Part shown: positions 17,823 to 26,103 of the stretch, in pieces
How the letters are laid out: each line of letters starts with the position of its first letter
Position numbering within the stretch: position 1 is the first letter of the stretch
Notes under the pieces: generated by a model
Seen by the model: only the letters and a program-made list of their open reading frames with translations
Database searches by the model: none
What the model was told of the DNA's origin: nothing
Source: Gammaproteobacteria bacterium
GTDB lineage: Bacteria > Pseudomonadota > Gammaproteobacteria > Steroidobacterales > Steroidobacteraceae
Direction: 5' to 3'
NCBI GenBank assembly: GCA_025357835.1
Contig: JANYLM010000045.1
Location: 1 to 64,000 of the forward strand
DNA length: 64,000 nucleotides
Position numbers and translations under genes: made by a program

Positions 17823-18608
17823 TCACCCGGATCCCGGCGCAGCAGCCCCAGCCTGGCCCTGCGGGTGAGAGAGCGAGTACACGAATACCGCTACTTCGCG
17901 GATTCCCGCCGCATTGATGCGCCTCACCCAGTCGGGACACATGCCCTGCCTGCCGTAAGCGATGGACATCACCAGCGATTCGCGGCTGCCGTCGCCGTAA
18001 AGGGTGACGGCATCGGTCAAATCCGGTGCGCCGATGGCCGAGTCGCCCTTGGCATCCACCGCATGACAGTCATAGCAGCCAGCATGTAAGAAGAGCTCGC
18101 CGCCCCGGGCCGCCGCCGCATCATCCGCAGCGCGCCCCTGTCTCTGGAATAGATATTCGACGAGGTCCCCTATATTCCCAGGGGAGAGCGGCGGGATCTT
18201 GCTGTCTCGAGCGCTGGGCTGCGCGCTCGCGTAGGCGGGCATGATGGCCAGGTTCCAGCCCCTGGGGTGGTGAGACCTAATTCCATACTTGATGATTTGT
18301 TCGATATCGCTCACCGATCCCGTCCCATACAGCCATTGCGGGTCGCTCAAAGCGGGAATGCCCCGCACCGCATCTGCTTGTCCTCCAGTGCCGTGGCAGG
18401 CCGCACAATGCGCCTCGAACAGCGCCCCGCCTCGGTCTCGAGCGAACGCCAGCAGAGCCGCGTTGCCCGGAATCGCGTTGGGATCCGCGCGCAAGAGGCG
18501 AGCCTCCAGCGCCGACGAATGCACCATGACCGCGGCCAGGATGCAGACCCATGCGGCCGAGAGGAGGGGGATGCGCACCCACGGAAGCCTACCTGAACGT
18601 CCATGCAT
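17823..18608 (-). CDS. CcoP-like dihaem cytochrome c
   Basis: The protein has an N-terminal membrane anchor (IPLLSAAWVCILAAVMVH) and two c-type haem sites, CAACH (about residue 68) and CYDCH (about residue 179 from this start). The C-terminal YGRQGMCPDWVRRINAAGIREVA segment carries the Met ligand and parallels the NGRxGVMPAW region of CcoP, the electron-entry subunit of cbb3 oxidase. No ccoN, ccoO or ccoQ genes are present, so it is a stand-alone electron carrier or feeds an unknown enzyme. It leads the coupled cluster with the parvulin-like and HupE-like genes. Start is uncertain: ATG 18608 is used; a TTG at 18650 is also open. Confidence 0.85.
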   Translation of the reverse strand: MHGRSGRLPWVRIPLLSAAWVCILAAVMVHSSALEARLLRADPNAIPGNAALLAFARDRGGALFEAHCAACHGTGGQADAVRGIPALSDPQWLYGTGSVSDIEQIIKYGIRSHHPRGWNLAIMPAYASAQPSARDSKIPPLSPGNIGDLVEYLFQRQGRAADDAAAARGGELFLHAGCYDCHAVDAKGDSAIGAPDLTDAVTLYGDGSRESLVMSIAYGRQGMCPDWVRRINAAGIREVAVFVYSLSHPQGQAGAAAPGSG

Positions 18609-18718
18609 TTCACGTAATTTACTGTTTTGAGGGACGTCAACTAACGTCAAACCGCTCTCGCCACGATAATTGTCCTGCTGTATGGTGGGCGAAGGGAGAC
18701 AAAATAATTGCGCATCCT

Positions 18719-20005
18719 ATGATTTCATCGCTTGGGATGGCCCGGCTGCCGCAGCGCCACGTCGTCGTCGCGCTCACCTTTCTCGCCTGCGTCATTGCAT
18801 ATACGGATCGAGTGAACATCGCGGTGGCGGCGGTTGCCATGAAGGAACAATTCGGGTGGTCGCAGACCGAGAAAGGATTGGTGCTTTCTGCTTTTTTTGC
18901 CGGCTACCTCCTGTTCATGTTCGCGGCCGGACTGATCGCGACGCACTTCGGCGGCAAAGTGGTGCTGGGCTGCTCGGTACTCGCGTGGTCTATTTTCACC
19001 CTGCTGACGCCTTTTGCCGCGACCCTGTCCATGTCGGCTCTTATCACCGTCCGTATGGGTATGGGAGTGGGCGAGGCAGCCTTGTTTCCCTCCTCCTATG
19101 AACTCTTTGGCCGGTGGGTACCAGCCGAAGAGCATGCGCGCGCCACTGCCCGGGTTGCCTCCGGCATTCCGCTGGGGACGCTGATTGGGCTCACCGGCAG
19201 TGGCTGGCTGGTTGCGCACTGGGGCTGGCCTACCGCGTTCTACATATTCGGGGCCGCTGGGCTGCTCTGGGGCATCGTTTGGTTCCGTCGGGTAGAGAAT
19301 GATCCGGCTGACGACCCCCGCGTGAATGCCGACGAACGCGCCCTGCTGTCGGTGATTTCGCCGTCATCGCCCGCGAAACCGGCCGTAAAGGAAAAGCTGC
19401 CCTTTCGACGCTTGCTGTTGCGCAAGCCGGTCGCGGCCATTGTGGTGGCGCACTTCGCCTCGAACTGGAGCCTCTACGTGCTGATCTCCTGGCTGCCGAG
19501 CTACTTTCGCGATGTGCAGGGGCTCAGTGTTGCCAATGCTGGCTTGTTTTCGGCCGCTCCCTGCCTTGCCATGTTCGCATCCAGCAATCTCTCTGCCATC
19601 GTCTGCGACCGCATGATCAGGCGAGGAGTCGGCGTCACCGTCATGCGCAAGATCATGCTGTGTGCCGGCCTGATCATTTCAGCCGCGCTCCTGCTCATGC
19701 TGCGCGAAGCGCATTCCCCTGCGACGGCGCTCACACTGCTGTGCGCGGCCACGGCCGCCGTCGGCTGCACCTGGTCCGGTTTTCCAGCCGCCGTGCTGGA
19801 TGTGGCGCCGCGACACGGCGCGGTGCTCTACGCGTTCAGCAACACGTTCGCGACAATTCCGGGTATCGTCGGCGTTGCCGTTACCGGCTGGCTCGTCGAC
19901 GTTACCGGCACCTACACGGCGGCGTTTGCGCTCACCGCGGCGGTCGGCATCGCAGGCGCACTGGTTTTCGGATTCCTTTTCGATTCGCGACGCATCTTGG
20001 ATTGA
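18719..20005 (+). CDS. MFS transporter, anion:cation symporter type
   Basis: The 428-residue protein has 12 predicted membrane helices. It carries the YTDRVNIAVAAVAM motif after helix 1 and RMGMGVGEAALFPSSYELFGRWVPAEEHARA in the helix 4-5 region, both typical of the ACS family (sialic acid, glucarate, hexuronate and phthalate-type carriers and SLC17). It probably imports an organic anion with protons or sodium; the substrate cannot be read. Start is ATG 18719; ATG 18737 (in frame, MARL) also possible. The PotF-like lipoprotein gene begins only 11 bases after the stop, so both may act in one uptake context. Confidence 0.87.
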   Translation: MISSLGMARLPQRHVVVALTFLACVIAYTDRVNIAVAAVAMKEQFGWSQTEKGLVLSAFFAGYLLFMFAAGLIATHFGGKVVLGCSVLAWSIFTLLTPFAATLSMSALITVRMGMGVGEAALFPSSYELFGRWVPAEEHARATARVASGIPLGTLIGLTGSGWLVAHWGWPTAFYIFGAAGLLWGIVWFRRVENDPADDPRVNADERALLSVISPSSPAKPAVKEKLPFRRLLLRKPVAAIVVAHFASNWSLYVLISWLPSYFRDVQGLSVANAGLFSAAPCLAMFASSNLSAIVCDRMIRRGVGVTVMRKIMLCAGLIISAALLLMLREAHSPATALTLLCAATAAVGCTWSGFPAAVLDVAPRHGAVLYAFSNTFATIPGIVGVAVTGWLVDVTGTYTAAFALTAAVGIAGALVFGFLFDSRRILD

Positions 20006-20016
20006 GCCCCTGAACA

Positions 20017-21159
20017 ATGTTTCGGCTTCAGCGCTTTTCAGTGGCGATGCTCTGCGTATCCGCGGCCTTAGTGAGCGGTTGCGGGAATCCCGATTCGCGG
20101 ACGAGAAATGCTCAGCGGGATGAAAAGAGTGCCGACAACAAGGTCCTCAATCTCTTCATATGGGCTGATTACCTGGCTCCCGACACTATCGCGTCCTTCG
20201 AGAAGCTAACCGGCGTCAAGGTCCGGGTTTCCTATTTTGAAACCAACGAGACGCTGGAGGCTCGGATGCTGACGGGCAGCAGCGGATTTGATGTCGTCGT
20301 CCCGACAGCCCCCTACTTCCAGCGACAGATTCGGAGCGGCGCCTACCTGCCCCTCGACAAGAAGCAGCTTCCCAATCTGGTCAATCTCGACCCGACAATC
20401 ATGGCCAGGGTGGCGCTCAATGACCCGGGGAATGTGCATGGAGTTGTGTACGCCTGGGGAACGTACGGAATTGGCTACAATGAAAAAATGGTCGCGGAAG
20501 TACTGCCCAACACTGCTCTGAATAGCTGGCGCCTAATCTTCGATCCCACTTATGCCGCCAAACTAGCCAAGTGCGGCATCAACGTGCTCGACGCGCCCGC
20601 CGGGGTGATACGGCTGGTGCTCAAATACCTGGGCAAGAATCCCAACGCACCGAGCCCGCAAGATCTTGCCGACGCCGAAACGGTGCTGCATCGGATTCGC
20701 CCCTACATACGCACCATCGACTCCTCGCTCGGCATCGAAGCCATGGCGAATGGTGATATATGCATTGACCTTGGCTACAACGGCGATTTTGTCCAGGCGC
20801 GTAACCGTGCCAAGGAGGCCAAGAATGGCATAAAAATCAACTACGTGATTCCCGTAGAAGGCTCTTTGCTATGGTTTGACATGTTGGCCATACCTCGGGA
20901 CGCACCGAATGTAGCCAACGCCCATTTGTTCATCAATTACCTCATGAACCCGCAGGTCATCGCGCATATATCCGGCTTCATCGGCAATGCCAACGCTAAT
21001 TCCGCCGCTTCGCCGCTGCTGGACCCGTCAATAGCTACCGACACCATCATGTATCCGTCGCCCGATCAGCAACAGCGATTGTTCGTGCAAGCGGAAGACT
21101 CGCCCGAGCAAGCCAGAGCTATTACCCGCATATGGCAGAAGTTCAAGACGGCGCAATAA
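20017..21159 (+). CDS. Orphan PotF/SpuD-like polyamine-binding lipoprotein
   Basis: The 380-residue precursor has a lipoprotein signal (ALVSGC, Cys about 22). The mature part begins with LNLFIWADYLAPDT and KLTGVKVRVSYFETNETLEA, the signature of putrescine/spermidine-binding proteins PotD, PotF and SpuD, followed by FDVVVPTAPYFQRQI and the typical MPNPQ-like C-terminal MNPQVIAHISGF. These proteins hand polyamines to an ABC permease. No potG, potH or potI genes are adjacent; instead it follows an MFS gene by 11 bases. It could be a recruited scavenging protein or a sensor partner. Family assignment is firm, ligand is inferred. Confidence 0.88.
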   Translation: MFRLQRFSVAMLCVSAALVSGCGNPDSRTRNAQRDEKSADNKVLNLFIWADYLAPDTIASFEKLTGVKVRVSYFETNETLEARMLTGSSGFDVVVPTAPYFQRQIRSGAYLPLDKKQLPNLVNLDPTIMARVALNDPGNVHGVVYAWGTYGIGYNEKMVAEVLPNTALNSWRLIFDPTYAAKLAKCGINVLDAPAGVIRLVLKYLGKNPNAPSPQDLADAETVLHRIRPYIRTIDSSLGIEAMANGDICIDLGYNGDFVQARNRAKEAKNGIKINYVIPVEGSLLWFDMLAIPRDAPNVANAHLFINYLMNPQVIAHISGFIGNANANSAASPLLDPSIATDTIMYPSPDQQQRLFVQAEDSPEQARAITRIWQKFKTAQ

Positions 21160-21170
21160 GCCCCGACGAC

Positions 21171-21941
21171 TCAGATGCCCACATACCACGCCCACCCGTT
21201 TTGAAGTGAACCGATCTTGCCCAGATCGTCGAATTCGTCCGTGACGACGATGCGCCGCAGAAACTTCACGCTCTTGTAACCTAATTGCCGCTCCACTCGA
21301 AGGCGTACCGGAGCTCCATGAGAAATCGGAAGATCGCGGCCATTCATGCCGTACGCCAGGATCGTCTGGGGATGCAGCGCATCTAACATGTCGAGGCCCT
21401 CGGCGCTGTCATCGAACGCATAGAACTGCACGAAGCGCGCGCTCGGAAGCATCCCCGCCGCTTCAAGCACCCTGCGCAACGGCACACCGGTCCACTCGGC
21501 GATAGCCGACCAGCCTTCCTCGCAGGTATGCTTGGTAATCTGCGTCCGGGACGGGAATCTCTTCAGCTCCGCAAGCGAGTAGGCCCCCGGCCGAGCGACA
21601 CGGCCCTCGATCGACAGGCGCCAGTCGGCAAATCCACTATCACGCACGCGCTGGTAGATCGCTCCCCGGTCCGCGTTGAAGGTCGGTTGTCTAGGGTCGG
21701 CCGGATTGGTGTTGCCAATGGCGGGGATCGAGGATATATCGCCGTGCTCGTATTCCTTCGCCAGCGAGTGCACGGGCAACAGCAACCGATGGGCCTTGTA
21801 GGTCAGCAGATCGCCCATCCTCAGGACATTGCCGTAGGTCGGCGGCAGCGTTTTTGAACATCCGCCCGCCAGAAGGCCGCCGCAGGATGCAAGGCCGGAA
21901 AGGACCGCGCGGCGCGTAGTAATCAGTGTTTCTTTCTTCAT
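21171..21941 (-). CDS. Sulfite-oxidase-fold molybdopterin oxidoreductase (MsrP/YedY-like), Tat lipoprotein
   Basis: The protein (256 residues) belongs to the oxidoreductase molybdopterin-binding family. It shows FADWRLSIEGRVARPGAYSL, the molybdenum-ligating cysteine in HTCEEGWS, FYAFDD and APVRLRVERQLGYKSVKF. The N-terminus has a twin-arginine motif (TTRRAVLSG) followed by LAGGC, a lipobox, so the mature enzyme is probably a Tat-exported lipoprotein. It starts one base after the stop of the cytochrome b561-type gene, which would supply electrons or accept them. By analogy to MsrPQ it may reduce oxidised methionine or another oxide, but the partner is not MsrQ-like, so the substrate is open. 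Confidence 0.88.
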   Translation of the reverse strand: MKKETLITTRRAVLSGLASCGGLLAGGCSKTLPPTYGNVLRMGDLLTYKAHRLLLPVHSLAKEYEHGDISSIPAIGNTNPADPRQPTFNADRGAIYQRVRDSGFADWRLSIEGRVARPGAYSLAELKRFPSRTQITKHTCEEGWSAIAEWTGVPLRRVLEAAGMLPSARFVQFYAFDDSAEGLDMLDALHPQTILAYGMNGRDLPISHGAPVRLRVERQLGYKSVKFLRRIVVTDEFDDLGKIGSLQNGWAWYVGI

Positions 21942-21942
21942 G

Positions 21943-22743
21943 TTACTTCCCAAAGATCATGGCGCGCATCTGGGCTCTGAATCCGGACAGTACGACCATG
22001 AGCACGTGAACAACTATGAAAAGGACCAGCAGGGCAAAAAAGCAGAAATGAATCGTGCGCGCCGATTGAGATCCGCCAAACATACTCGCTAGCCATGGAT
22101 ACCCGGCCGTGATCGCCGGCGCCATGGCCAACCCGGTAAGAATCATCATCGGCAGTGCGACGAAGACGACCCCGCAGTAGGCGGCTTTCTGCAGAAGGCC
22201 GTACGGCGGGCCGCCTCTTGCCGGCTGGATCCGCAGGTGTAAATGGCCGACAAGATCCTCCCGGATTAGCCGCGGTTTAAGCTCGCCGGCGCGGGGCACC
22301 AAGTGTCGCCGAAAATGGCCGGTGACGATCCCGGCGACAAGGTAAACCGCGCCGGTCACCACCAGGAACCAGGCCGCCAGGAAGTGCAGACTCCGACCCC
22401 AGCCGTTGTAATTTAAAATATCGTAGGTTCGAATCGCACTGGCCGGGGAGCCTGCCTGCGCAGAAAAGGGCGGGTCCGGTACCCAACCACCGTGTCGGTA
22501 ATTTCTGCTGATGGGTAGTTCGATCAAGGCCGGTGTCAGGTCATTTCCGACGGCACCCCAGTAAAGCCGCGGGTGGGCCATCAGAATGACGAACCCAGTG
22601 AAGGCGAGAGTCACGACGCTCACGGCCACGATCCAATGAGATGCTCTGGTCCAGCCAGCATGGCCCTTGCCGGCAATGGCACGGCCGCCCAACCGCCCCG
22701 CACCCGTAGCATCGATCAGCGGATCCGAAATCGCTTGCTCCAT
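21943..22743 (-). CDS. Cytochrome b561-type membrane haem protein, partner of the molybdoenzyme
   Basis: The 266-residue protein has about four to five membrane helices with spaced histidines (ASHWIVAVSVVTLAFTGFVI, SLHFLAAWFLVVTGAVYL, HFCFFALLVLFIVVHVLMV) characteristic of the Ni/Fe-hydrogenase/thiosulfate-reductase type cytochrome b family. It should bind two b haems and move electrons between quinone and a periplasmic partner. GGAGG sits upstream of ATG 22743. The next gene, the MsrP-like enzyme, starts one base after its stop, so the two are an electron-transfer pair. Confidence 0.87.
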   Translation of the reverse strand: MEQAISDPLIDATGAGRLGGRAIAGKGHAGWTRASHWIVAVSVVTLAFTGFVILMAHPRLYWGAVGNDLTPALIELPISRNYRHGGWVPDPPFSAQAGSPASAIRTYDILNYNGWGRSLHFLAAWFLVVTGAVYLVAGIVTGHFRRHLVPRAGELKPRLIREDLVGHLHLRIQPARGGPPYGLLQKAAYCGVVFVALPMMILTGLAMAPAITAGYPWLASMFGGSQSARTIHFCFFALLVLFIVVHVLMVVLSGFRAQMRAMIFGK

Positions 22744-22870
22744 TGGAACCTCCGAACGCACATCGATTGCCGTCGATGGGCTTGTGCGTAGTCCGCCCGT
22801 CGGCCGAGGGTACCCGCAGTATCTCCTCGAAGCAATTCTAGGAAATAGTGGCGATGGTCAGCATTTGTGA

Positions 22871-23275
22871 TTACGTGGGATCTCTGTCGAACGCGCTCGT
22901 GCCCGGCGGCAGTTGAACCCAGGGGTGCCGACGGCTGTCATAGACGGAAACTTGAGGCCCTGGAAAGTTCGTGTCGGCAAATGCACCTACAGCGACACTC
23001 ACGGAATCATTCTCACCCTCTTCGGTGTGGAAGACGGTACTCCCACAAATTGGACGGAACCTGAATATGAACTTGGCGCCTTGATCCCCGACACGAACGT
23101 ACTCGGTAGTGGAACCGGAAACTTTGAACGGCGCAGAAAAGCCGGCCAGCGCCGCGAAGACACTGCCGGTCCGTTGCTGGCATGCCAGGCTGTGGCAAAT
23201 GCCGACTCCGCGTGGCTCGCCTTCGACTTCAATGCGCAGTTGTCCGCAGAAACAAGAAGCTGTTCGGAAAGACAT
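22871..23275 (-). CDS. GFA-fold protein with eroded zinc site
   Basis: The 134-residue protein has the CENP-V/GFA fold seen in glutathione-dependent formaldehyde-activating enzymes: SCFCGQLRIEVEGEP at the N-terminus, CHSLACQQRTGSVF and FRFRPICGSTVFHT. In this family the zinc ligands are normally CxCG, CHCxxC and CxxCG. Here the middle Cys of CHC is Ser29 and the first Cys of CxxCG is Arg74, so two of the usual ligands are gone. It may bind zinc at only one site or have lost catalysis. Upstream GAGGT precedes the ATG. The assignment to the fold is good; the activity is doubtful. Confidence 0.78.
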   Translation of the reverse strand: MSFRTASCFCGQLRIEVEGEPRGVGICHSLACQQRTGSVFAALAGFSAPFKVSGSTTEYVRVGDQGAKFIFRFRPICGSTVFHTEEGENDSVSVAVGAFADTNFPGPQVSVYDSRRHPWVQLPPGTSAFDRDPT

Positions 23276-23403
23276 TCAGTACCTCGTAGAAAGAGTTTGG
23301 GGCATCATTTCGGAAAGGTGGCCCACAACGGAGAGGGGAATGATTGATCAACACGGATATTTGTGGGCCCTGGGCGACCCGACCGGGGTGACTCGTTGCA
23401 CAT

Positions 23404-23480
23404 GCTCGCTAACTTAGCGATCGGCGCCATTAATTGTCTGCGCCGGCATTCTATCTCGCGCAGACGCTTAGCGAGCGAGC
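23404..23480. repeat. Imperfect inverted repeat at the 3' end of the M20 amidohydrolase gene
   Basis: Outer arms GCTCGCTAACTTAGCG (23404-23419) and CGCTTAGCGAGCGAGC (23465-23480) are near-complementary, and inner GGCGC/GCGCC segments pair too. The repeat begins at the stop codon of the minus-strand gene. It could form a large hairpin in the transcript's 3' end, although no T-run follows. Confidence 0.4.
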
Positions 23481-24826
23481 TAAACGGCGGCTTTCAGTTT
23501 GATGCCATCAACGCGGAGAAGCGTCCGCAGCAGCACGTCGGCACCATTGGCGACGTCCGGCCAGCGCGTGAGCTCCTTGGGCGAGTGACTGATGCCGCCG
23601 AGACTCGGTACGAAGATCATGCCCATGGGTCCGAGCTTTGATAGAAACTGCGCATCGTGGCCGGCACCGCTCGGCAGGTGCAGGGTTTTGAGCGCCAAGC
23701 TCGCCGCGGCCGCCGCGATTTGCGCCTGTATCAGCGGGTCAGCGAGCGCCGCAGGGTCGCGGGCGATACGCCGCAGAGTAATCTGCGTATCGGTTTGCGC
23801 GGCGATTTCTTGCGCACGCGCGGCGACTTCGGCGCCAAGCCGAGCAACGGTTTCGGCGGACAGATCCCGAAACTCGATCGAGAGCTTGACCAGTCCCGGA
23901 ATAACGTTGGCTGCGTTGGGGAACACATCGAAACGCCCGACTGTGCCAACCTGCCGTCCCGGCAAGCGCGTAACGATCTCGCCTACCGCTTCGACCAATT
24001 TGGAAGCCGCGAGAAGCGCGTCGCGGCGTTCTCCCATGGGCGTCGTGCCGGCATGATTGGCGAAGCCATGCACTTCGACGGCATACTCGTCTATGCTGAC
24101 GATGCCATCGACGATTCCGATGGGAATAGCCGACCGATCCAAGATGCCCCCCTGCTCGATGTGCAGTTCCAGATAGCAATGCAAGGAGCCCGCGGGGCGC
24201 AGCGCCTGTGCAATCCGGTCAGGGTCGCCGCCGATACGGCGCAGACCATCGCGCATGACGATGCCGTTGAAAGGCAGCTCCAACGTCTCTTGCGTCACGG
24301 GTTCGACGACTGCGGCGCTGCCTATCGGCCCGCCTTCTTCGTTCGACCAGATGATCACTTGGAGCGGGTGACGGGTCGCGATATTGCGATCATTAAGTGT
24401 ACGCACAACCTCGATGGCGGCCATTGAGCCCACGTCCCCGTCGAAATTGCCGCCGCTCGGCACCGAATCGATGTGCGAGCCCATCAGGATGGGCCGCGCC
24501 GTGTGATCGCGCCCCGCGCGCCGGCCGACGATGTTGCCGGCGGGGTCGATGGCCGGATCGAGACCGGCAGCCTTCATGAGCCCCAGGGCATAGGCGCGGC
24601 CGGCGACATCCGCTTCGGAATACGCCACCCGACTCACGCCATCCGCGAAGCTGCCTCCGGCCGGACGGCCGAAGGTGCTCAGTTCTTCGAGGGTGCCCTG
24701 CAGTCGCCTGGCGTCTGTGCGCGGCTCATCGCTAGGCGATGCTCGAGCATCGGTCACGATTTTAGGGCAGAGCATACTGGCGGTCAGCGTTGCGACGAAG
24801 CGCCGTCGATTGATTTCCATGGCCAT
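23480..24826 (-). CDS. Tat-exported M20 amidohydrolase (hydantoinase/carbamoylase family)
   Basis: The 448-residue protein is an M20 family Zn amidohydrolase of the AllC/HyuC group (allantoate amidohydrolase, N-carbamoyl-amino-acid hydrolase). Metal ligands are in GSHIDSVPSGGNFDGD, SNEEGG and YLELHIEQG; the dimerisation domain contains HGFANHAGTTPMGERRDAL. Unlike cytoplasmic AllC it begins with a twin-arginine segment (INRRRFVATLTASM), so it is probably periplasmic. It would cut the carbamoyl or ureido group from an amino acid derivative. No allantoinase or hydantoinase is adjacent. The start ATG 24826 keeps the Tat motif; ATG 24820 is two codons further in. Confidence 0.87.
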   Translation of the reverse strand: MAMEINRRRFVATLTASMLCPKIVTDARASPSDEPRTDARRLQGTLEELSTFGRPAGGSFADGVSRVAYSEADVAGRAYALGLMKAAGLDPAIDPAGNIVGRRAGRDHTARPILMGSHIDSVPSGGNFDGDVGSMAAIEVVRTLNDRNIATRHPLQVIIWSNEEGGPIGSAAVVEPVTQETLELPFNGIVMRDGLRRIGGDPDRIAQALRPAGSLHCYLELHIEQGGILDRSAIPIGIVDGIVSIDEYAVEVHGFANHAGTTPMGERRDALLAASKLVEAVGEIVTRLPGRQVGTVGRFDVFPNAANVIPGLVKLSIEFRDLSAETVARLGAEVAARAQEIAAQTDTQITLRRIARDPAALADPLIQAQIAAAAASLALKTLHLPSGAGHDAQFLSKLGPMGMIFVPSLGGISHSPKELTRWPDVANGADVLLRTLLRVDGIKLKAAV

Positions 24827-24924
24827 GCATCTGCCCGTGATTGGTCAATCAGAGATCATAGGCTCAACCCTGGTGGTTCGCCGATGTTCGTCAGACGAAA
24901 CGTACCGAAGGGCGATAGGCGCCC

Positions 24925-26103
24925 TCAGGCCACCTCGAACAGTCCGGCGGCTCCCATCCCTCCGCCGATGCACATGGTTGCCACCACGTACTTGACGCCG
25001 CGCCGCTTGCCTTCGATCAACGCGTGTCCCACAAGACGGGACCCCGACACCCCGTAGGGGTGTCCCACGGCGATGGCGCCGCCGTCGACGTTGAGGCGCT
25101 CGTCGGGAATGCCGAGCCGATCTCGGCAGTAAATGACCTGCACCGCGAAGGCTTCGTTCAATTCCCACAGACCGATGTCCTCGACGCGCAATCCCGCCTT
25201 TGCCAAGAGCTTGGGCACGGCAAACACCGGGCCGATACCCATTTCATCGGGCTCGCAGCCTGCAACTTGAAAGCCACGAAAAATACCGAGCGGGCTTAAG
25301 CCCTTTTTCTCCGCGCGCTTGGCATCCATGACGATGCAGATCGATGCGCCGTCGCAAAACTGGCTCGCATTGCCCGCCGCGACCACGCCGCCCGGCAGCG
25401 CCGCGCGGATCTTCGAAACGCCTTCGTAAGTAGTGTCCGGCCGAATCCCCTCGTCGGCGGCAATGGTGACTTCGCGGGTGGCGATGGTGCCGGAACCTTT
25501 GTCGGCCACCGCCATCACCGTGGTCATAGGTACAATTTCCTCGGCGAACCGGCCGGCTTGGGCCGCCGCAGCCGCTCGCAGCTGACTCTGTACGCCGTAT
25601 TCGTCCTGTGGTTGCCGCGAAATGTTGTAGCGCTTGGCGACATTTTCCGCGGTCTGCAGCATGTTCCAGTAGATTTCGGGTTTGTGCTGCACCAACCACC
25701 GCTCCTTCAGCATGCGTAGATTGGCCTGGTTCTGAGTGCAGGAAATCGATTCCAGACCGCCCGCCGCGTAGATTTCGCCCTCACCGGCAATGATTCGCTG
25801 CGCCGCGAGCGCGATGGTCTGCAGGCCGGTGGAGCAAAAGCGATTGACGGTGACTCCGGCCGTCGTGACCGGACATCCGGCCCGCAGCGCCACTTGCCGC
25901 GCCACATTCATGCCCGCTGCGCCCTCCATGTTGACGCCACCGACAATGACGTCTTCGACTTCCTTGGGATCAAGGCGGGCTCGCTGCATGGCATGCTGCA
26001 AGACGTGGCCGGTGAAGGTCACAGGATGCGTAATGTTGAACGCTCCGCGCCATGACTTCGCGAGCCCGGTCCTCGCGGTAGAAACGATTACGGCATCCGT
26101 CAT
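24925..26103 (-). CDS. Acetyl-CoA acyltransferase (thiolase, FadA/FadI-like)
   Basis: The 392-residue thiolase carries the acyl-accepting Cys in [12 protein letters not shown], the NEAFAVQ motif, the [14 protein letters not shown] active-site His and the second Cys in CIGGGMGAA. It performs the last step of beta-oxidation, cleaving 3-ketoacyl-CoA with CoA. Its ATG overlaps the stop of the FadB-like gene by four bases (ATGA), so the two are coupled and likely form a trifunctional complex. The open frame extends upstream through the fadB-like gene but that part is out-of-frame overlap, not coding. Confidence 0.93.
   Translation of the reverse strand: MTDAVIVSTARTGLAKSWRGAFNITHPVTFTGHVLQHAMQRARLDPKEVEDVIVGGVNMEGAAGMNVARQVALRAGCPVTTAGVTVNRFCSTGLQTIALAAQRIIAGEGEIYAAGGLESISCTQNQANLRMLKERWLVQHKPEIYWNMLQTAENVAKRYNISRQPQDEYGVQSQLRAAAAAQAGRFAEEIVPMTTVMAVADKGSGTIATREVTIAADEGIRPDTTYEGVSKIRAALPGGVVAAGNASQFCDGASICIVMDAKRAEKKGLSPLGIFRGFQVAGCEPDEMGIGPVFAVPKLLAKAGLRVEDIGLWELNEAFAVQVIYCRDRLGIPDERLNVDGGAIAVGHPYGVSGSRLVGHALIEGKRRGVKYVVATMCIGGGMGAAGLFEVA

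Noticed and set aside
17823-18608. Cytochrome c as part of a cbb3 oxidase operon
   Set aside because: No ccoN, ccoO, ccoQ, ccoG or ccoS genes are in the neighbourhood; only the similarity to CcoP remains.
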